A DNA stretch of 64,000 nucleotides, from assembly GCF_000341225.1 (NCBI RefSeq), contig NZ_ANAC01000011.1, positions 434,001 through 498,000 of the forward strand, given 5' to 3'. The position numbers and the translations under genes were made by a program. Within the stretch, counting starts at the first letter, position 1; every line of letters starts with the position of its first letter. Of the stretch, positions 34,311 to 43,547 are shown piece after piece. The notes beneath the pieces are model-generated. The model was not told the origin of the DNA and did no database searches. It worked only from the letters and a program-made list of their open reading frames with translations. The DNA is from Nocardiopsis alba DSM 43377. Lineage in GTDB: Bacteria > Actinomycetota > Actinomycetes > Streptosporangiales > Streptosporangiaceae.

Positions 34311-34946
34311 ATGCCACGCACCGCGGACCATGACGAGAGACGAATCCAGGTCGCCGAGGCCCTGCTGCGCACCGTCGCGCGCAAAGGCCTGGCCCGGACC
34401 ACACTGGCCGACATCGCCGACGAGATGGGGGTCTCCGTCGGCCTGGTCCAGCGCTACTTCCGAAGCAAGACCGCGCTCCTGCGCTTCGGTGTCGAACACC
34501 TCTACCGGCGGGGCGAGGAGCGGCTCTTGGCGGTGGACCCCGTCCCACCGATCCACGACCTCGCCTACCGCCTGGCCCTCACCCTCCTCCCACAGGACGA
34601 GGAACGGCGTCTGGAGCTCACCGTCTGGCTGGAGTTCCTGCCCGCCACCATCACCGACCCCGAGATGGCGCGCATGCACGGAGAGGCCACCCGCGCGGTG
34701 ATCGACATGTTCACCCGGGTCCTCACCGCGGCACGGGAACGCGGCGAACTGGCCGAAGGGCTGGACCCGGCCGAGGAGGCGCGCGCCTTCGACGCCCTGA
34801 TCGATGGACTGACCATGCACCAACTGACCAACCCCGATCTGTACGGGGACGCCGACTCCCGCGCCATGCTCCGGCGCCACCTCGACCGGCTCTTCACGGC
34901 CGGCGAGGACACCGACGAACGGAACACGGAAGGGGACCGGGGATGA
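34311..34946 (+). CDS. TetR-family transcriptional regulator
   Basis: A 211-residue regulator with the helix-turn-helix RTTLADIADEMGVSVGLVQRYFRSKTALLRFGVEHLY (about residues 25-60), resembling BetI/TetR C_6 types. The ligand domain has the pattern LTVWLEFLPATITDPEMARMHGE common in that group. It overlaps the DUF418 gene by four bases and is thus the first gene of a two-gene unit. Its probable operator lies directly before the ATG. Confidence 0.9.
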   Translation: MPRTADHDERRIQVAEALLRTVARKGLARTTLADIADEMGVSVGLVQRYFRSKTALLRFGVEHLYRRGEERLLAVDPVPPIHDLAYRLALTLLPQDEERRLELTVWLEFLPATITDPEMARMHGEATRAVIDMFTRVLTAARERGELAEGLDPAEEARAFDALIDGLTMHQLTNPDLYGDADSRAMLRRHLDRLFTAGEDTDERNTEGDRG

Positions 34947-36142
34947 CCGGAACGGTCGGAGCCACGAGACCGGCTGAGCCGGGGAACACGAGCGGGCGAC
35001 TCCCCCTGCTCGACGTGCTGCGCGGGGTGGCGATCCTGGGCACGCTGGCCACCAACGTCTGGCTGTTCACCGCTCCCGGCGGCGAATCGGTGATGCTCTA
35101 CGGCAATGACGGGATCACCCCCATGGCCGCCTTCCTCGACTCCCCTTCGGTGGGCACGCTCGCGGAGGGGCTTCTGCGGACCGTCGCCAACGGCAAGTTC
35201 CTCGCCCTGCTCACCCTCATGTTCGGGGTGGGTCTGGCGATCCAGTACCGGTCCGCCTCCCGCCGGGCGGGACGGTGGCCGGGTCCCTACAAGTGGCGGG
35301 CGCTCTTCCTCTTCGTCGAGGGGGCGGTGCACTTCACCCTCGTCTTCGCCGCCGACGTGCTCATGGGGTACGCCGTGCTCTCCCTGCTGGTGGCCTGGCT
35401 GCTCACCCGCTCGGAACGGGTGCGGAACACGGTCATGTGGCTGTCGCTCTCCCTGCACCTGGCCGCGATGGGGCTCCTGACCGCCGCGCTGACGGCCTTC
35501 CCCGAAGAGGACACGGGGGTGCCCGCCGAGGCGATCGACCTCTACGCCCACGGTTCCTACACCGATCTGGTCGCCTTCCGGCTGGACAACGCCCTGGCCC
35601 TGAGGATCGAACCGATCATCACCTTCGGGTTGATGGTGTTCATGTTCCTGCTGGGGGTGCGCCTCTTCCGTGCCGGGGCCTTCGGGGCGGACGAGACCGG
35701 ACGGCGGATCCGGACCCGACTGTCGAGATGGGGGATCGGCCTGGGCGTCCCGTTGACGCTGATCACCTCCCTGGCCGGCCCGAACTGGTTCCTGTTGGAC
35801 CGCTACGTGGCGGCACCGCTGGTGGCCCTGGGTCTGATCGGTCTGGTGGGATGGGTACTGGACCGGGTCACCGGCCGGGGCCCCCTGGCCTCCGGGCTCG
35901 GCGCGCTCGGCCGGATGGCGATGACCGGATACGTCACACAGAACGTGGTCCTGATGTTCCTCTGCTACGGCTTCGGCCTGGGCCTGACCGAGCGGATGGC
36001 GGACACCGGCCCCGGCTGGGTCATGGGGCTGTGGGCGGCTCTGTCCCTGTCGCTCCTGGTCGGCGCGTCACTGTGGCTGCGCCGCTTCGAGCACGGCCCC
36101 CTGGAGGCCCTCCAGAAGAAGGTCCTGGCCCGGGCACGCTGA
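34943..36142 (+). CDS. DUF418 membrane protein
   Basis: A 399-residue protein of about 10 helices. It begins with the DUF418 N-terminal motif LLDVLRGVAILGTLATNVWLF and ends with FEHGPLEALQKKVLAR. Members are thought to act in transport, but no activity is established. It is translationally coupled to the TetR gene upstream and is likely that regulator's target. A related partial gene sits at the left end of the window. Confidence 0.88.
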   Translation: MTGTVGATRPAEPGNTSGRLPLLDVLRGVAILGTLATNVWLFTAPGGESVMLYGNDGITPMAAFLDSPSVGTLAEGLLRTVANGKFLALLTLMFGVGLAIQYRSASRRAGRWPGPYKWRALFLFVEGAVHFTLVFAADVLMGYAVLSLLVAWLLTRSERVRNTVMWLSLSLHLAAMGLLTAALTAFPEEDTGVPAEAIDLYAHGSYTDLVAFRLDNALALRIEPIITFGLMVFMFLLGVRLFRAGAFGADETGRRIRTRLSRWGIGLGVPLTLITSLAGPNWFLLDRYVAAPLVALGLIGLVGWVLDRVTGRGPLASGLGALGRMAMTGYVTQNVVLMFLCYGFGLGLTERMADTGPGWVMGLWAALSLSLLVGASLWLRRFEHGPLEALQKKVLARAR

Positions 36143-36236
36143 ACCCTGTGCGAAGAAGGAACGGAACGCCGGCCCCCCGGTTCCACACGAGAAATCGTCA
36201 GAGAACGACAACGACGGACGTCACCGGAGCATCATC

Positions 36237-37385
36237 ATGAACATGCCCCCACAGAACGCCCAAGCGGCCTTCCTGAACCTGCTGGCCTCGACCTACGCCC
36301 GGTACGGAGTGGAGATCGAAGCGCTCCCGCCCACCGGGATGCGGATCCCGATCCCGGGCCACGACCCCCTGGCCATCGACTACGCCGACACCGTCTCCGA
36401 GGTGCTCGGACACCCGCCCGAGCTGCACTCGGAGTTCGCCGAGCAGATCGTCTTCGGCATGCTGCGGCAGCTCCGCTCACGAGGGGTCCCCGTGGGCACC
36501 CACTACCCTCCGCTCTCCACGGACCTGGGGCGCAACGCCCTGCTGTCCGCCTTCTCCGAGCGCGGGATCAGGGCCCACTTCGACTTCCCGGACTCCCTGG
36601 TCGTCACGATGTCCGACGGCACGGGGATCCGGCAGAACGTCCAGGATCTCCTCGCCTCGCTCGAAGGGGCCGACGAGGGCACCGCGTCCAAGGCCGCGGC
36701 CGACTTCGTCGCCTCCTTCGAGGAGCGGGCGCGCCAGGTGACCTCTCGGCAGGCCCCGCCCCGCGAGACCCTGCGCTCGCGCCTCTACCCGGAGACGGCC
36801 TTCCCCGAAGGGGTGATGGAGCGGCTCCTGACCCGCCCGTTCGCCGCCGGGGTGGTGGAGACCGTGGTCGCGGACTCGCCCGAGAGCATGCGACCGCTGA
36901 ACCGCGGCGAGCTCTCCGACCTCGGCCTCACCGAGGAGCAGGCCTTCGCGCAGGCGGTCGAGGGCTCCCTGAGCGAACCGGTCGAGGTCTCCCGCATGAA
37001 CGCGGGAGACGTGCCGATCGTGCACATCGGCTCCGAGGGCGGCTTCTACGTCAACGCCCGACTGCACGAGCTGGCCCGTCACCTGGGCGAGACCGAGCAC
37101 GGCGCGCTCGTGGTGTTCCCGTCCCCGCCCGTGGTGATGGCCCACGTCCTGGGCACAGCGCACCCGATCCAGGCCATGGAGACCCTCCAGGGGATCACCG
37201 AGCGCTTCGTCGCGGACACCGACAAGCCCGTCACCGACAAGCTGTTCTGGTGGCGTCCGGGGACCACCGAGAACGGTCTTCCCCGTCTGTCCGAGGTGCG
37301 CGTCGAGGTCGACCACGAGACCAGGTCGGTCTCCCTGCACACCGCCGATCAGGAGTTCGGTCCCCTCCTCCAGAGCCTGATGTAG
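36237..37385 (+). CDS. protein of unknown function, about 380 residues
   Basis: A 382-residue soluble protein without signal or membrane segments. The C-terminal half (VPIVHIGSEGGFYVNARLHELARHLGETEHGALVVFPSPPVVMAHVL) weakly recalls DUF1444/YtpQ proteins, where a variable N-terminus precedes a domain of this shape; that link is only a suggestion. The codon pattern and GC-rich third positions look like a real gene. It follows DUF418 by about 95 bases on the same strand, with a weak ribosome-binding site. Confidence 0.65.
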   Translation: MNMPPQNAQAAFLNLLASTYARYGVEIEALPPTGMRIPIPGHDPLAIDYADTVSEVLGHPPELHSEFAEQIVFGMLRQLRSRGVPVGTHYPPLSTDLGRNALLSAFSERGIRAHFDFPDSLVVTMSDGTGIRQNVQDLLASLEGADEGTASKAAADFVASFEERARQVTSRQAPPRETLRSRLYPETAFPEGVMERLLTRPFAAGVVETVVADSPESMRPLNRGELSDLGLTEEQAFAQAVEGSLSEPVEVSRMNAGDVPIVHIGSEGGFYVNARLHELARHLGETEHGALVVFPSPPVVMAHVLGTAHPIQAMETLQGITERFVADTDKPVTDKLFWWRPGTTENGLPRLSEVRVEVDHETRSVSLHTADQEFGPLLQSLM

Positions 37386-37416
37386 CGGAGACCTTCGAAC
37401 GAAGTCGACGGGGCGG

Positions 37417-38235
37417 TCAACTCGGCCCGTCGGTCCGCGCGGTCTCGGCGAACTGTCCGGGACGACGTCCCTCGCCGGGGCCGCCCGCGTAGGTCTGCCC
37501 GATCGCCAGCCACTCCTCGGCGGCCTCCCCCCGAGATCGCAGGTCGGTGTCGGCCACGTGGCGACGGCGGGTGAGGACCAGGCAGAACTCCTGCGCGTCC
37601 CCGGTCACCACGTCCACGGCCTCCTCGGGCCCCATCCTCCAGAGGCCGCCGTCCGGGGCGGTCAGTTCCACCCGCACCGGGGCCGCCGGCTCGGGGAGCC
37701 CCCGGACCATGTGACTGTACGGACGGACCCGCAGCGCCAGGTGGACGATGTGCGCGAGCCGGGAGGTGGGCTCACGGGACGCCCCCAGGGCGTCCACGAC
37801 GTCCTGACCGTGAGCCCACGTCTCCATCAGGCGGGCCGTGGCCTTCGACGCCACGCTCATCGGCGGGCCGAACCAGGGCACCCGTGTCCCGGCCGGAGCC
37901 CGGGACAGCGCCTCGCGCAGGTCCGCCGAGGACCGGACCCAGAGGTGGAGCAGCTCCTCGGGGGGCAGGGCCGCCAGGGGAGCGGCGGCCGAGTCCACGA
38001 ACCCCTCCGGGTCGGCCGCCGCCTCGGCCAGTGTTCGCGCGAACGCCTCCTCGTCGGTCAGGGCCGTCGTCGCCGCCCGATCGAAGAAGGCCAGGTGCGC
38101 GACCTGGTCGGTGACGTCCCAACCGGGCGCGGGGGTGCGCGTGGCCCAGTCATCGGGGGAGAGCCCGGCCAACAGACCGGCCAACTCCTCCTGTTCCGCG
38201 CGCAGATCCTCGATGAGGGCGTGTACGTCGACCAC
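37417..38235 (-). CDS. TIGR03084-type DinB-fold metal-binding protein
   Basis: A 272-residue protein. The N-terminal four-helix bundle has metal-site histidines in DQVAHLAFFDRAA and METWAHGQDVVDALG, as in mycothiol-dependent maleylpyruvate isomerase-like proteins; the C-terminal part is the smaller SCP2-like wHTH domain. The family TIGR03084 is often beside acyl-CoA dehydrogenase genes in actinobacteria. Here it diverges from one with 168 bases between starts. Its reaction is unknown; a mycothiol- or CoA-linked step is inferred. Confidence 0.82.
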   Translation of the reverse strand: MVDVHALIEDLRAEQEELAGLLAGLSPDDWATRTPAPGWDVTDQVAHLAFFDRAATTALTDEEAFARTLAEAAADPEGFVDSAAAPLAALPPEELLHLWVRSSADLREALSRAPAGTRVPWFGPPMSVASKATARLMETWAHGQDVVDALGASREPTSRLAHIVHLALRVRPYSHMVRGLPEPAAPVRVELTAPDGGLWRMGPEEAVDVVTGDAQEFCLVLTRRRHVADTDLRSRGEAAEEWLAIGQTYAGGPGEGRRPGQFAETARTDGPS

Positions 38236-38403
38236 GGTGTCTCCTCACGGTGGCGGCCGGACAACGGAGTTGACCGACATGTCATGTTGCGCGCACCATA
38301 ACAAAAGGTGATCCGGGTCTCCCAGGGGTGGGCGCGCACCTCCGGGCGACCGAGAGGCCCCGACCCAGGTCCGCCCCCAGAACACGGATGCGAGTGTGCG
38401 CCG

Positions 38404-39567
38404 ATGAACGCGACCGACACCCCGAGAACCGACCGTTGGAACACCCCCGAGCGGGCCGCGCTCCGTGAGACGGTCCGTGCCTTCGCCGCCCGGGAGATCC
38501 TGCCCCATGTGGACCGATGGGAGGAGGAGGGGCGTCTCCCCCGAGACCTGCATCGGGCCGCGGGACGCCTGGGACTGCTCGGCCTCGGTCAGCCCGAGTC
38601 CGTCGGAGGGGCGGGCGAGATGCTCGACCAGCTCGTCGTCTCCGAGGAGGCCGTCCTGGCCGGGGTGCCCACCGGGGTCCTGGCCTCGCTGTTCACCCAC
38701 ACCATCGCCCTTCCGGCCCTGGTCGCCGACGGACGCGAACACCTGGTGCGCGACTACGTCCGACCGGCTCTGGAAGGGGAGTCGATCTGCTCGCTCGGCA
38801 TCACCGAACCCGGTGCCGGGTCGGACGTGGCCGGGCTGCGCACCCGAGCGGTCCGCGACGGGGACGAGTGGGTGCTCGACGGGAGCAAGACCTTCATCAC
38901 CTCCGGCTGTCGCGCCGACTTCGTGACCGTGGCCGCGCGCACCTCCGACACCGGCCACGAGGGCATCTCGCTCTTCGTCGTGGAACGTGGCACACCCGGC
39001 TTCACCGTCACCCGTGCCCTGGACAAGATGGGCTGGCACTCCTCCGATACCGCCGAGCTGTCCCTCGTCGACGTCCGGGTCCCCGCCGATCGGCTGGTGG
39101 GGGAGGTGGACCGCGGTTTCTACCAGATCATGGATCAGTTCGCGAGCGAGCGGATCGGCCTGTCCGTACAGGCCTGCGCGGTCGCGCGGCGCTGCGTCGA
39201 CCTCTCCCTGGAGTGGGTGCGCGAACGGGAGGCCTTCGGCGGCCCTCTGGCCCGACGGCAGGTCCTGCGGCACCGGCTGGTGGAGATGCACCGTCGTACC
39301 GAGGTCGCCACCGCCTACGTTCGGGGGATCGCCGAACGGCTCCAGGACGGGGAACCGCTCATCGCGGAGGTGGCGATGGCCAAGAACACCGCGACCGAGG
39401 CGATGGACCGCGTGGTCGACGACGCCGTCCAACTGTACGGAGGGATGGGTTTCATGCGCGGGACCGAGGTGGAACGCCACTACCGGGACGCCCGGGTGTT
39501 CTCCATCGGAGGCGGCACCTACGAGATCATGAACGAGGTCATCGCGAAGTTCCTCCCTCTGCGTTGA
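38404..39567 (+). CDS. acyl-CoA dehydrogenase
   Basis: A 387-residue flavoenzyme with both family signatures (CSLGITEPGAGSDVAGL and FSIGGGTYEIMNEVIAKFL). The position of the medium-chain catalytic Glu (YEGT) is IGGGT here, so the base must be elsewhere, as in isovaleryl- and long-chain-type enzymes; SERIGLSVQA supplies a Glu at the alternative position. That suggests a branched or long acyl-CoA substrate. A TetR gene follows 31 bases downstream on the same strand. Confidence 0.9.
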   Translation: MNATDTPRTDRWNTPERAALRETVRAFAAREILPHVDRWEEEGRLPRDLHRAAGRLGLLGLGQPESVGGAGEMLDQLVVSEEAVLAGVPTGVLASLFTHTIALPALVADGREHLVRDYVRPALEGESICSLGITEPGAGSDVAGLRTRAVRDGDEWVLDGSKTFITSGCRADFVTVAARTSDTGHEGISLFVVERGTPGFTVTRALDKMGWHSSDTAELSLVDVRVPADRLVGEVDRGFYQIMDQFASERIGLSVQACAVARRCVDLSLEWVREREAFGGPLARRQVLRHRLVEMHRRTEVATAYVRGIAERLQDGEPLIAEVAMAKNTATEAMDRVVDDAVQLYGGMGFMRGTEVERHYRDARVFSIGGGTYEIMNEVIAKFLPLR

Positions 39568-39598
39568 CCCTTCGAACCGGGAGGAGAGGGGGCGACCG

Positions 39599-40264
39599 GT
39601 GAACGGACGGGCGACGACCGGGCGACCGCCGACCGAGCGAGGCCGCCGTAAACGGGGCGCGCTCGTCCAGGCGGCGCGGGAGGTCTTCGAGGAGCGAGGG
39701 TTCGAGGACACCCGGATCGCCGGCATCACCGGTCGGGCCGGTGTCGCCTACGGAAGCTTCTACACCTACTTCGACTCCAAGGAGGCGATCTTCCACGAGG
39801 TCGCCAAGGGGGTGGCCGGAGAGATGTTCGACGCGGCCCGCTCGGCGGCGCCCCCGGGCACCGAGCCGATCGACCGCATCAGACACGCCACCGGTCGGTT
39901 CCTGGACGCCTACCGGGACAACGCCCGGATCATGCAGGTCATCGAACAGATCTCGCCCAGGCACCCCCTCTTCCGGTCCCTCTTCCTGGAGATCCGGGGC
40001 CTGTTCGTCGAACGCATCGTCGCCGGCACCCGCAGACTCCAGGAGGAAGGGGTCGCCTCCTCGGACATCGACGTGGCGGCCACGGCGAGCATGCTCGGCG
40101 GGATGGTGGAGCACACGGCCCGGATGCTCTACCTGTACGGGGAGGAACACGACCCCGAGGTGGTCGTGGAGACCGCCACCCGGCTGTGGGCCCGAGGCAT
40201 CGGCCTGGCCTACGAGGACCCTCCCCGGAGCCCGGAGGAGGTCGGTGTCCGCGACGGGAAATAG
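39599..40264 (+). CDS. TetR-family transcriptional regulator
   Basis: A 221-residue regulator with a strong N-terminal helix-turn-helix: ALVQAAREVFEERGFEDTRIAGITGRAGVAYGSFYTYFDSKEAIF. It starts with GTG shortly after the acyl-CoA dehydrogenase and is likely co-transcribed with it, as is usual for fatty-acid or steroid-related TetR repressors. The effector may be an acyl-CoA. GACATGTC at 38277-38284, upstream of the dehydrogenase, is a weak candidate operator. Confidence 0.9.
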   Translation: MNGRATTGRPPTERGRRKRGALVQAAREVFEERGFEDTRIAGITGRAGVAYGSFYTYFDSKEAIFHEVAKGVAGEMFDAARSAAPPGTEPIDRIRHATGRFLDAYRDNARIMQVIEQISPRHPLFRSLFLEIRGLFVERIVAGTRRLQEEGVASSDIDVAATASMLGGMVEHTARMLYLYGEEHDPEVVVETATRLWARGIGLAYEDPPRSPEEVGVRDGK

Positions 40265-40273
40265 CATCACCGC

Positions 40274-41005
40274 ATGAGCAAGAAACACACCCTTCCCGAC
40301 ATGCTCGACGACGCGGCCCTGCTCTCCCTGGAACACCAGATCCACCTGGAGGAGTTCCTCGGCGAGCACAACTGGCACGTGGACCTCCAGGCGGCCCGCT
40401 TCGAGTTCACCGGCGAGCGCCCCCTGATCTGCGAACGGTTCCACCTCCTGGGCAGCGCCGCCCCCGGCCCCCGATCCTGGATGTGGGGCTGGGCCAACCC
40501 CTCCGGCTTCCCCGAGGAACTGACCGCCCTCGGCGCGGCCGTGCGCGACTTCGGCCGCGACAACGAGATACCCGAACTGGCCGACCCCGAGGTCCCCTTC
40601 GTCTCCCTGCCCGGATCCCCGGAGGAGGCCCACCTGGCGCTGCACCCCCTCACGGAGGCGGCCAAGCTCCTCACCGGCCGCTGGTTCTCCTACAACGGCG
40701 ACGCGGGCGGAGGCACCCGGGTGGCCTTCATCATCGAACACCCCGACCTGAGGTTGCCCGCCCCCGTCTCCACCCGGGTCATGCGGATCCTCCAGGAGGG
40801 GATCTCCGGTCTGCGGCTGTTCGACCACAAGCGCGCCGTGTACACCTACGCCCGCCTGCGCGGACTCTCTCCCCGTTTCGTCGACGCGGAGCGGAGCGGC
40901 ATCACCCTCGGAGGGGCCGACTTCACCTTCGAGGTGTCCTTCGACGAGCACAACCGGATCTCGGGGATCGAGGGGAACCTGTCGGGGGCGTCGACCACCG
41001 GTTGA
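40274..41005 (+). CDS. DUF6882-like protein of unknown function
   Basis: A 243-residue soluble protein. The phrase SWMWGWANPSGFPEEL and the spacing around it match the DUF6882 group, small actinobacterial proteins of unknown role; my recall of that family is moderate. There is no signal or membrane segment. It follows the TetR gene by nine bases and could belong to the same transcript, but no functional link is evident. Confidence 0.7.
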   Translation: MSKKHTLPDMLDDAALLSLEHQIHLEEFLGEHNWHVDLQAARFEFTGERPLICERFHLLGSAAPGPRSWMWGWANPSGFPEELTALGAAVRDFGRDNEIPELADPEVPFVSLPGSPEEAHLALHPLTEAAKLLTGRWFSYNGDAGGGTRVAFIIEHPDLRLPAPVSTRVMRILQEGISGLRLFDHKRAVYTYARLRGLSPRFVDAERSGITLGGADFTFEVSFDEHNRISGIEGNLSGASTTG

Positions 41006-41171
41006 CCCTCCATATCCGGACCCCTCCGTCTCGGAAGGGCCGGTCGGATCGATGAGCGTGGACGAACGGGGGAGCCCTCCGCCTCGACACCGGTCGAGGC
41101 GGTGGCTCTGTGCCCGCCGACGATCCGCCCCGAGCTCCGCCTTCGCGCGGCCCCTCTGCGAGCATGACCCC

Positions 41172-42536
41172 ATGAACCATGAGACGGACGAGACGACCGC
41201 CCGGGTCTGGAGGGCACTCGGCGGATCGGACGACCCCCCTGTCCCGATCTCCCGTGTCTCCGCCGGAGCGGTGCTGCCCGCGACGCTGCCGGTCCGTGAG
41301 GCGGCCGGGGCGACGGTCGGAGCGTGCTCCCTCGCCGCCGCGGAACTCGCGGCGGCCCGGAACGGCGGGCCGGCGCCGCGTGTCCGAGTGGACGCGGGGG
41401 CGGTGGCCACCGCCTTCATCAGCGAACGACATCTGCGGATCGACGGCCGCGCGCCGACGCCCTTCGCCCCGCTCTCCGGGTTCTGGAGGACGGCCGACGG
41501 CTGGGTGCGCACCCACGCCAACTACCCCCACCATCGCCGGCGCCTGACGGAGGCGCTCGAACTCGGCGACCACGACGACCCCGAGACACTCGCGGCGACG
41601 CTGGCCGAGACGTCCGCCGTCGAGGTCCAGGAACGGGTGTACGCGGCGGGCGGCCTGGCCGTGGCCGTGGCGCCCGCCCCCGAACGCGGATCCCCTCCCG
41701 AGGACCGCCCGCCCCTGGTCGAGATCGGAACGCTCGGAGAGAGCGGAGGACGACACCTGGGGCCGGGACCGCTCCCCCTGTCCGGTGTGCGCGTGCTGGA
41801 CCTGACGAGGGTCATCGCCGGCCCCGTCGCCACACGGACGCTCGCCCTCCTCGGCGCGGACGTGCTGCGGGTCGACCCGCCCGCCACCCCGGAGGACCCC
41901 GACAGTCACATCGACACCGGCCAGGGCAAACGCTCGACCCTGGTGGACCTGGGCACGGCCGAGGGCCGCGGTGTCCTCGAGGGGCTGCTGGAGACCGCCG
42001 ACGTGGTGGTGGCCGGCTACCGCCCGGGCGCCCTCGACCGGTACGGACTCTCCACGAGGGAACTGATCTCCCGCCGCCCCGGACTGATCGTCGCCCGACT
42101 GTGCGCCTGGGGGTGGGAGGGCCCCTGGTCCGATCGGCGGGGCTTCGACAGCCTCGTGCAGGCCGCCACCGGGATCGCGGCGATCGAGGCGCCCGCGGAC
42201 GGCCGACCGGGCGTCCTCCCCGCCCAGGCCCTGGACCACGGCACCGGATACCTGGTGGCCGCGGGCGTGCTGAGGGCGCTCACCGAACGGCAGGGGGACG
42301 GTCTGGGGCGCGAACTGCGTTTCTCCCTCGCCGGTACCGCCTCCTGGTTGCTGCACGACGTCGTCCCGGAACCGGTGCCGGAGGGCCACCACGACGCCGA
42401 GGCGTGGCTGACCGAGACCTCGTCCCCCTATGGGCGGCTGCGGTACGCCCTCCCGCCGATCCACTACGAAGGCGGCCCCGGGGACTGGCGGCACCCCGCC
42501 GGCCGCTGGGGCACCGACCCCGCAGCCTGGGCGTGA
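41172..42536 (+). CDS. CaiB/BaiF-type CoA-transferase with swapped domain order
   Basis: A 454-residue protein. The usual N-terminal class III CoA-transferase motif, GVRVLDLTRVIAGPVATRTLALLGADVLRVDPP, occurs only at about residue 205 and is followed by GQGKRSTLVDL and the family core. The first 190 residues resemble the C-terminal half of the family (FAPLSGFWRTADGWVRTHANYPHHRRRL). So the halves appear in reversed order. Such enzymes move CoA between carboxylic acids; the acceptor is unknown. An ATG further upstream (41052) is possible but lacks family sequence. A GC hairpin follows. Confidence 0.8.
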   Translation: MNHETDETTARVWRALGGSDDPPVPISRVSAGAVLPATLPVREAAGATVGACSLAAAELAAARNGGPAPRVRVDAGAVATAFISERHLRIDGRAPTPFAPLSGFWRTADGWVRTHANYPHHRRRLTEALELGDHDDPETLAATLAETSAVEVQERVYAAGGLAVAVAPAPERGSPPEDRPPLVEIGTLGESGGRHLGPGPLPLSGVRVLDLTRVIAGPVATRTLALLGADVLRVDPPATPEDPDSHIDTGQGKRSTLVDLGTAEGRGVLEGLLETADVVVAGYRPGALDRYGLSTRELISRRPGLIVARLCAWGWEGPWSDRRGFDSLVQAATGIAAIEAPADGRPGVLPAQALDHGTGYLVAAGVLRALTERQGDGLGRELRFSLAGTASWLLHDVVPEPVPEGHHDAEAWLTETSSPYGRLRYALPPIHYEGGPGDWRHPAGRWGTDPAAWA

Positions 42537-42542
42537 CGGCAC

Positions 42543-42569
42543 GGGCCCGCCCGTGGGGCGGGCGGGCCC
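42543..42569. terminator. terminator hairpin between convergent genes
   Basis: Perfect 11-bp stem GGGCCCGCCCG / CGGGCGGGCCC with a five-base loop, six bases after the CoA-transferase stop. Confidence 0.65.
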
Positions 42570-42593
42570 ACACCTCTCGAAGGGCGGCCGGGA

Positions 42594-43406
42594 TCAGGCC
42601 GAACGGCGGGCCTCGGCCTCGGCGATGCCCCGTCGACAGGCGCGCGCCAGCGATCGGTGGTTGCCGAAGCGCTCCCAGAGACGGAAGGGCGGCAACGGGC
42701 CGGAGGGGGCGGTGCCGACCGGTGCCCCTTCCGCCTCCTCGACCAGCAGATATTCGCCTTCGAGCCGTCCCGAACGGGACCAACGTTCCCAACGTTCGAA
42801 ATCGGGACTGTACTGATGGGAAAAGGCGAACGCCGGTTCGTCGGACCCTTCCAACGACTTTCCATTTCGGGCCCACAATGCCGTCTTCGACCCCGATTGG
42901 TCCGACCAATCGTCGGCCGTGACCACCTCGACCTCGGGAACGCCGGAGCGGTCGCGGACCAGGAGGGCGTCGGAGGAGCGTGTACGCGGACGGGTCTCCC
43001 GCTCGACCTCCACCGAGGCGAGCGACACGATCACGCGCGGTACCCACCACCAGTTCTCCCGGCGGGCCAGGAGGCTGTTCGCCCGCAGCCGCGTCGGCGG
43101 GTGCTTGAGCGTCTCCTGATCGACCAGGGCGTCGACGAAGACGCGCCCCTCCAGGTCCTCGACGACCTCGACCGGGCCGACACCGACCACCCCTCCGGTC
43201 CCCCCTGCCCCCTCCTCGGTCACACTGAAGGCGACGCGACGATCTCCGAGCGTGAGGGCGGCGGTCGCGAGCGAGTAGGGGAGCGCGACGCAGGGGCGCT
43301 CGCGCCACATCAGCGGAACCACCGGAACGCCTGTGGGGCCGGAGGAGGAGATCCAACAGAGTTCCGCGACGGTGGACCGCTGCCAAACCGTGATCAGGTC
43401 TTTCAA
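42594..43406 (-). CDS. putative FMN-binding split-barrel protein
   Basis: A 270-residue soluble protein. The first half (VAELCWISSSGPTGVPVVPLMWRERPCVALPYSLATAALTLGDRRVAFSVTE) has the strand pattern of pyridoxamine-5-phosphate oxidase-like split barrels. The second half is not recognised. The TTG start follows GAAGG. It diverges from cstA; an inverted repeat lies between them. Function unknown. Confidence 0.6.
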   Translation of the reverse strand: MKDLITVWQRSTVAELCWISSSGPTGVPVVPLMWRERPCVALPYSLATAALTLGDRRVAFSVTEEGAGGTGGVVGVGPVEVVEDLEGRVFVDALVDQETLKHPPTRLRANSLLARRENWWWVPRVIVSLASVEVERETRPRTRSSDALLVRDRSGVPEVEVVTADDWSDQSGSKTALWARNGKSLEGSDEPAFAFSHQYSPDFERWERWSRSGRLEGEYLLVEEAEGAPVGTAPSGPLPPFRLWERFGNHRSLARACRRGIAEAEARRSA

Positions 43407-43428
43407 GGTCGGACCTTCATAGTCGGAG

Positions 43429-43455
43429 AAGTCACATGCTAATTTCTGGTGACTT
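43429..43455. promoter_or_regulatory. inverted repeat between the split-barrel gene and cstA
   Basis: AAGTCAC and GTGACTT (7-bp arms, 13-base AT-rich spacer), about 95 bases upstream of cstA. It could be a regulator site for either direction. No regulator gene is adjacent. Confidence 0.4.
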
Positions 43456-43547
43456 TAACCCATCGTCCGAGTCGGCGTGATACCGGGCGAAGGGCCAGGG
43501 TAAAGAACGTCGATTCGGGCCCGGAATGCGAAAGGTAGGCAACGGCC

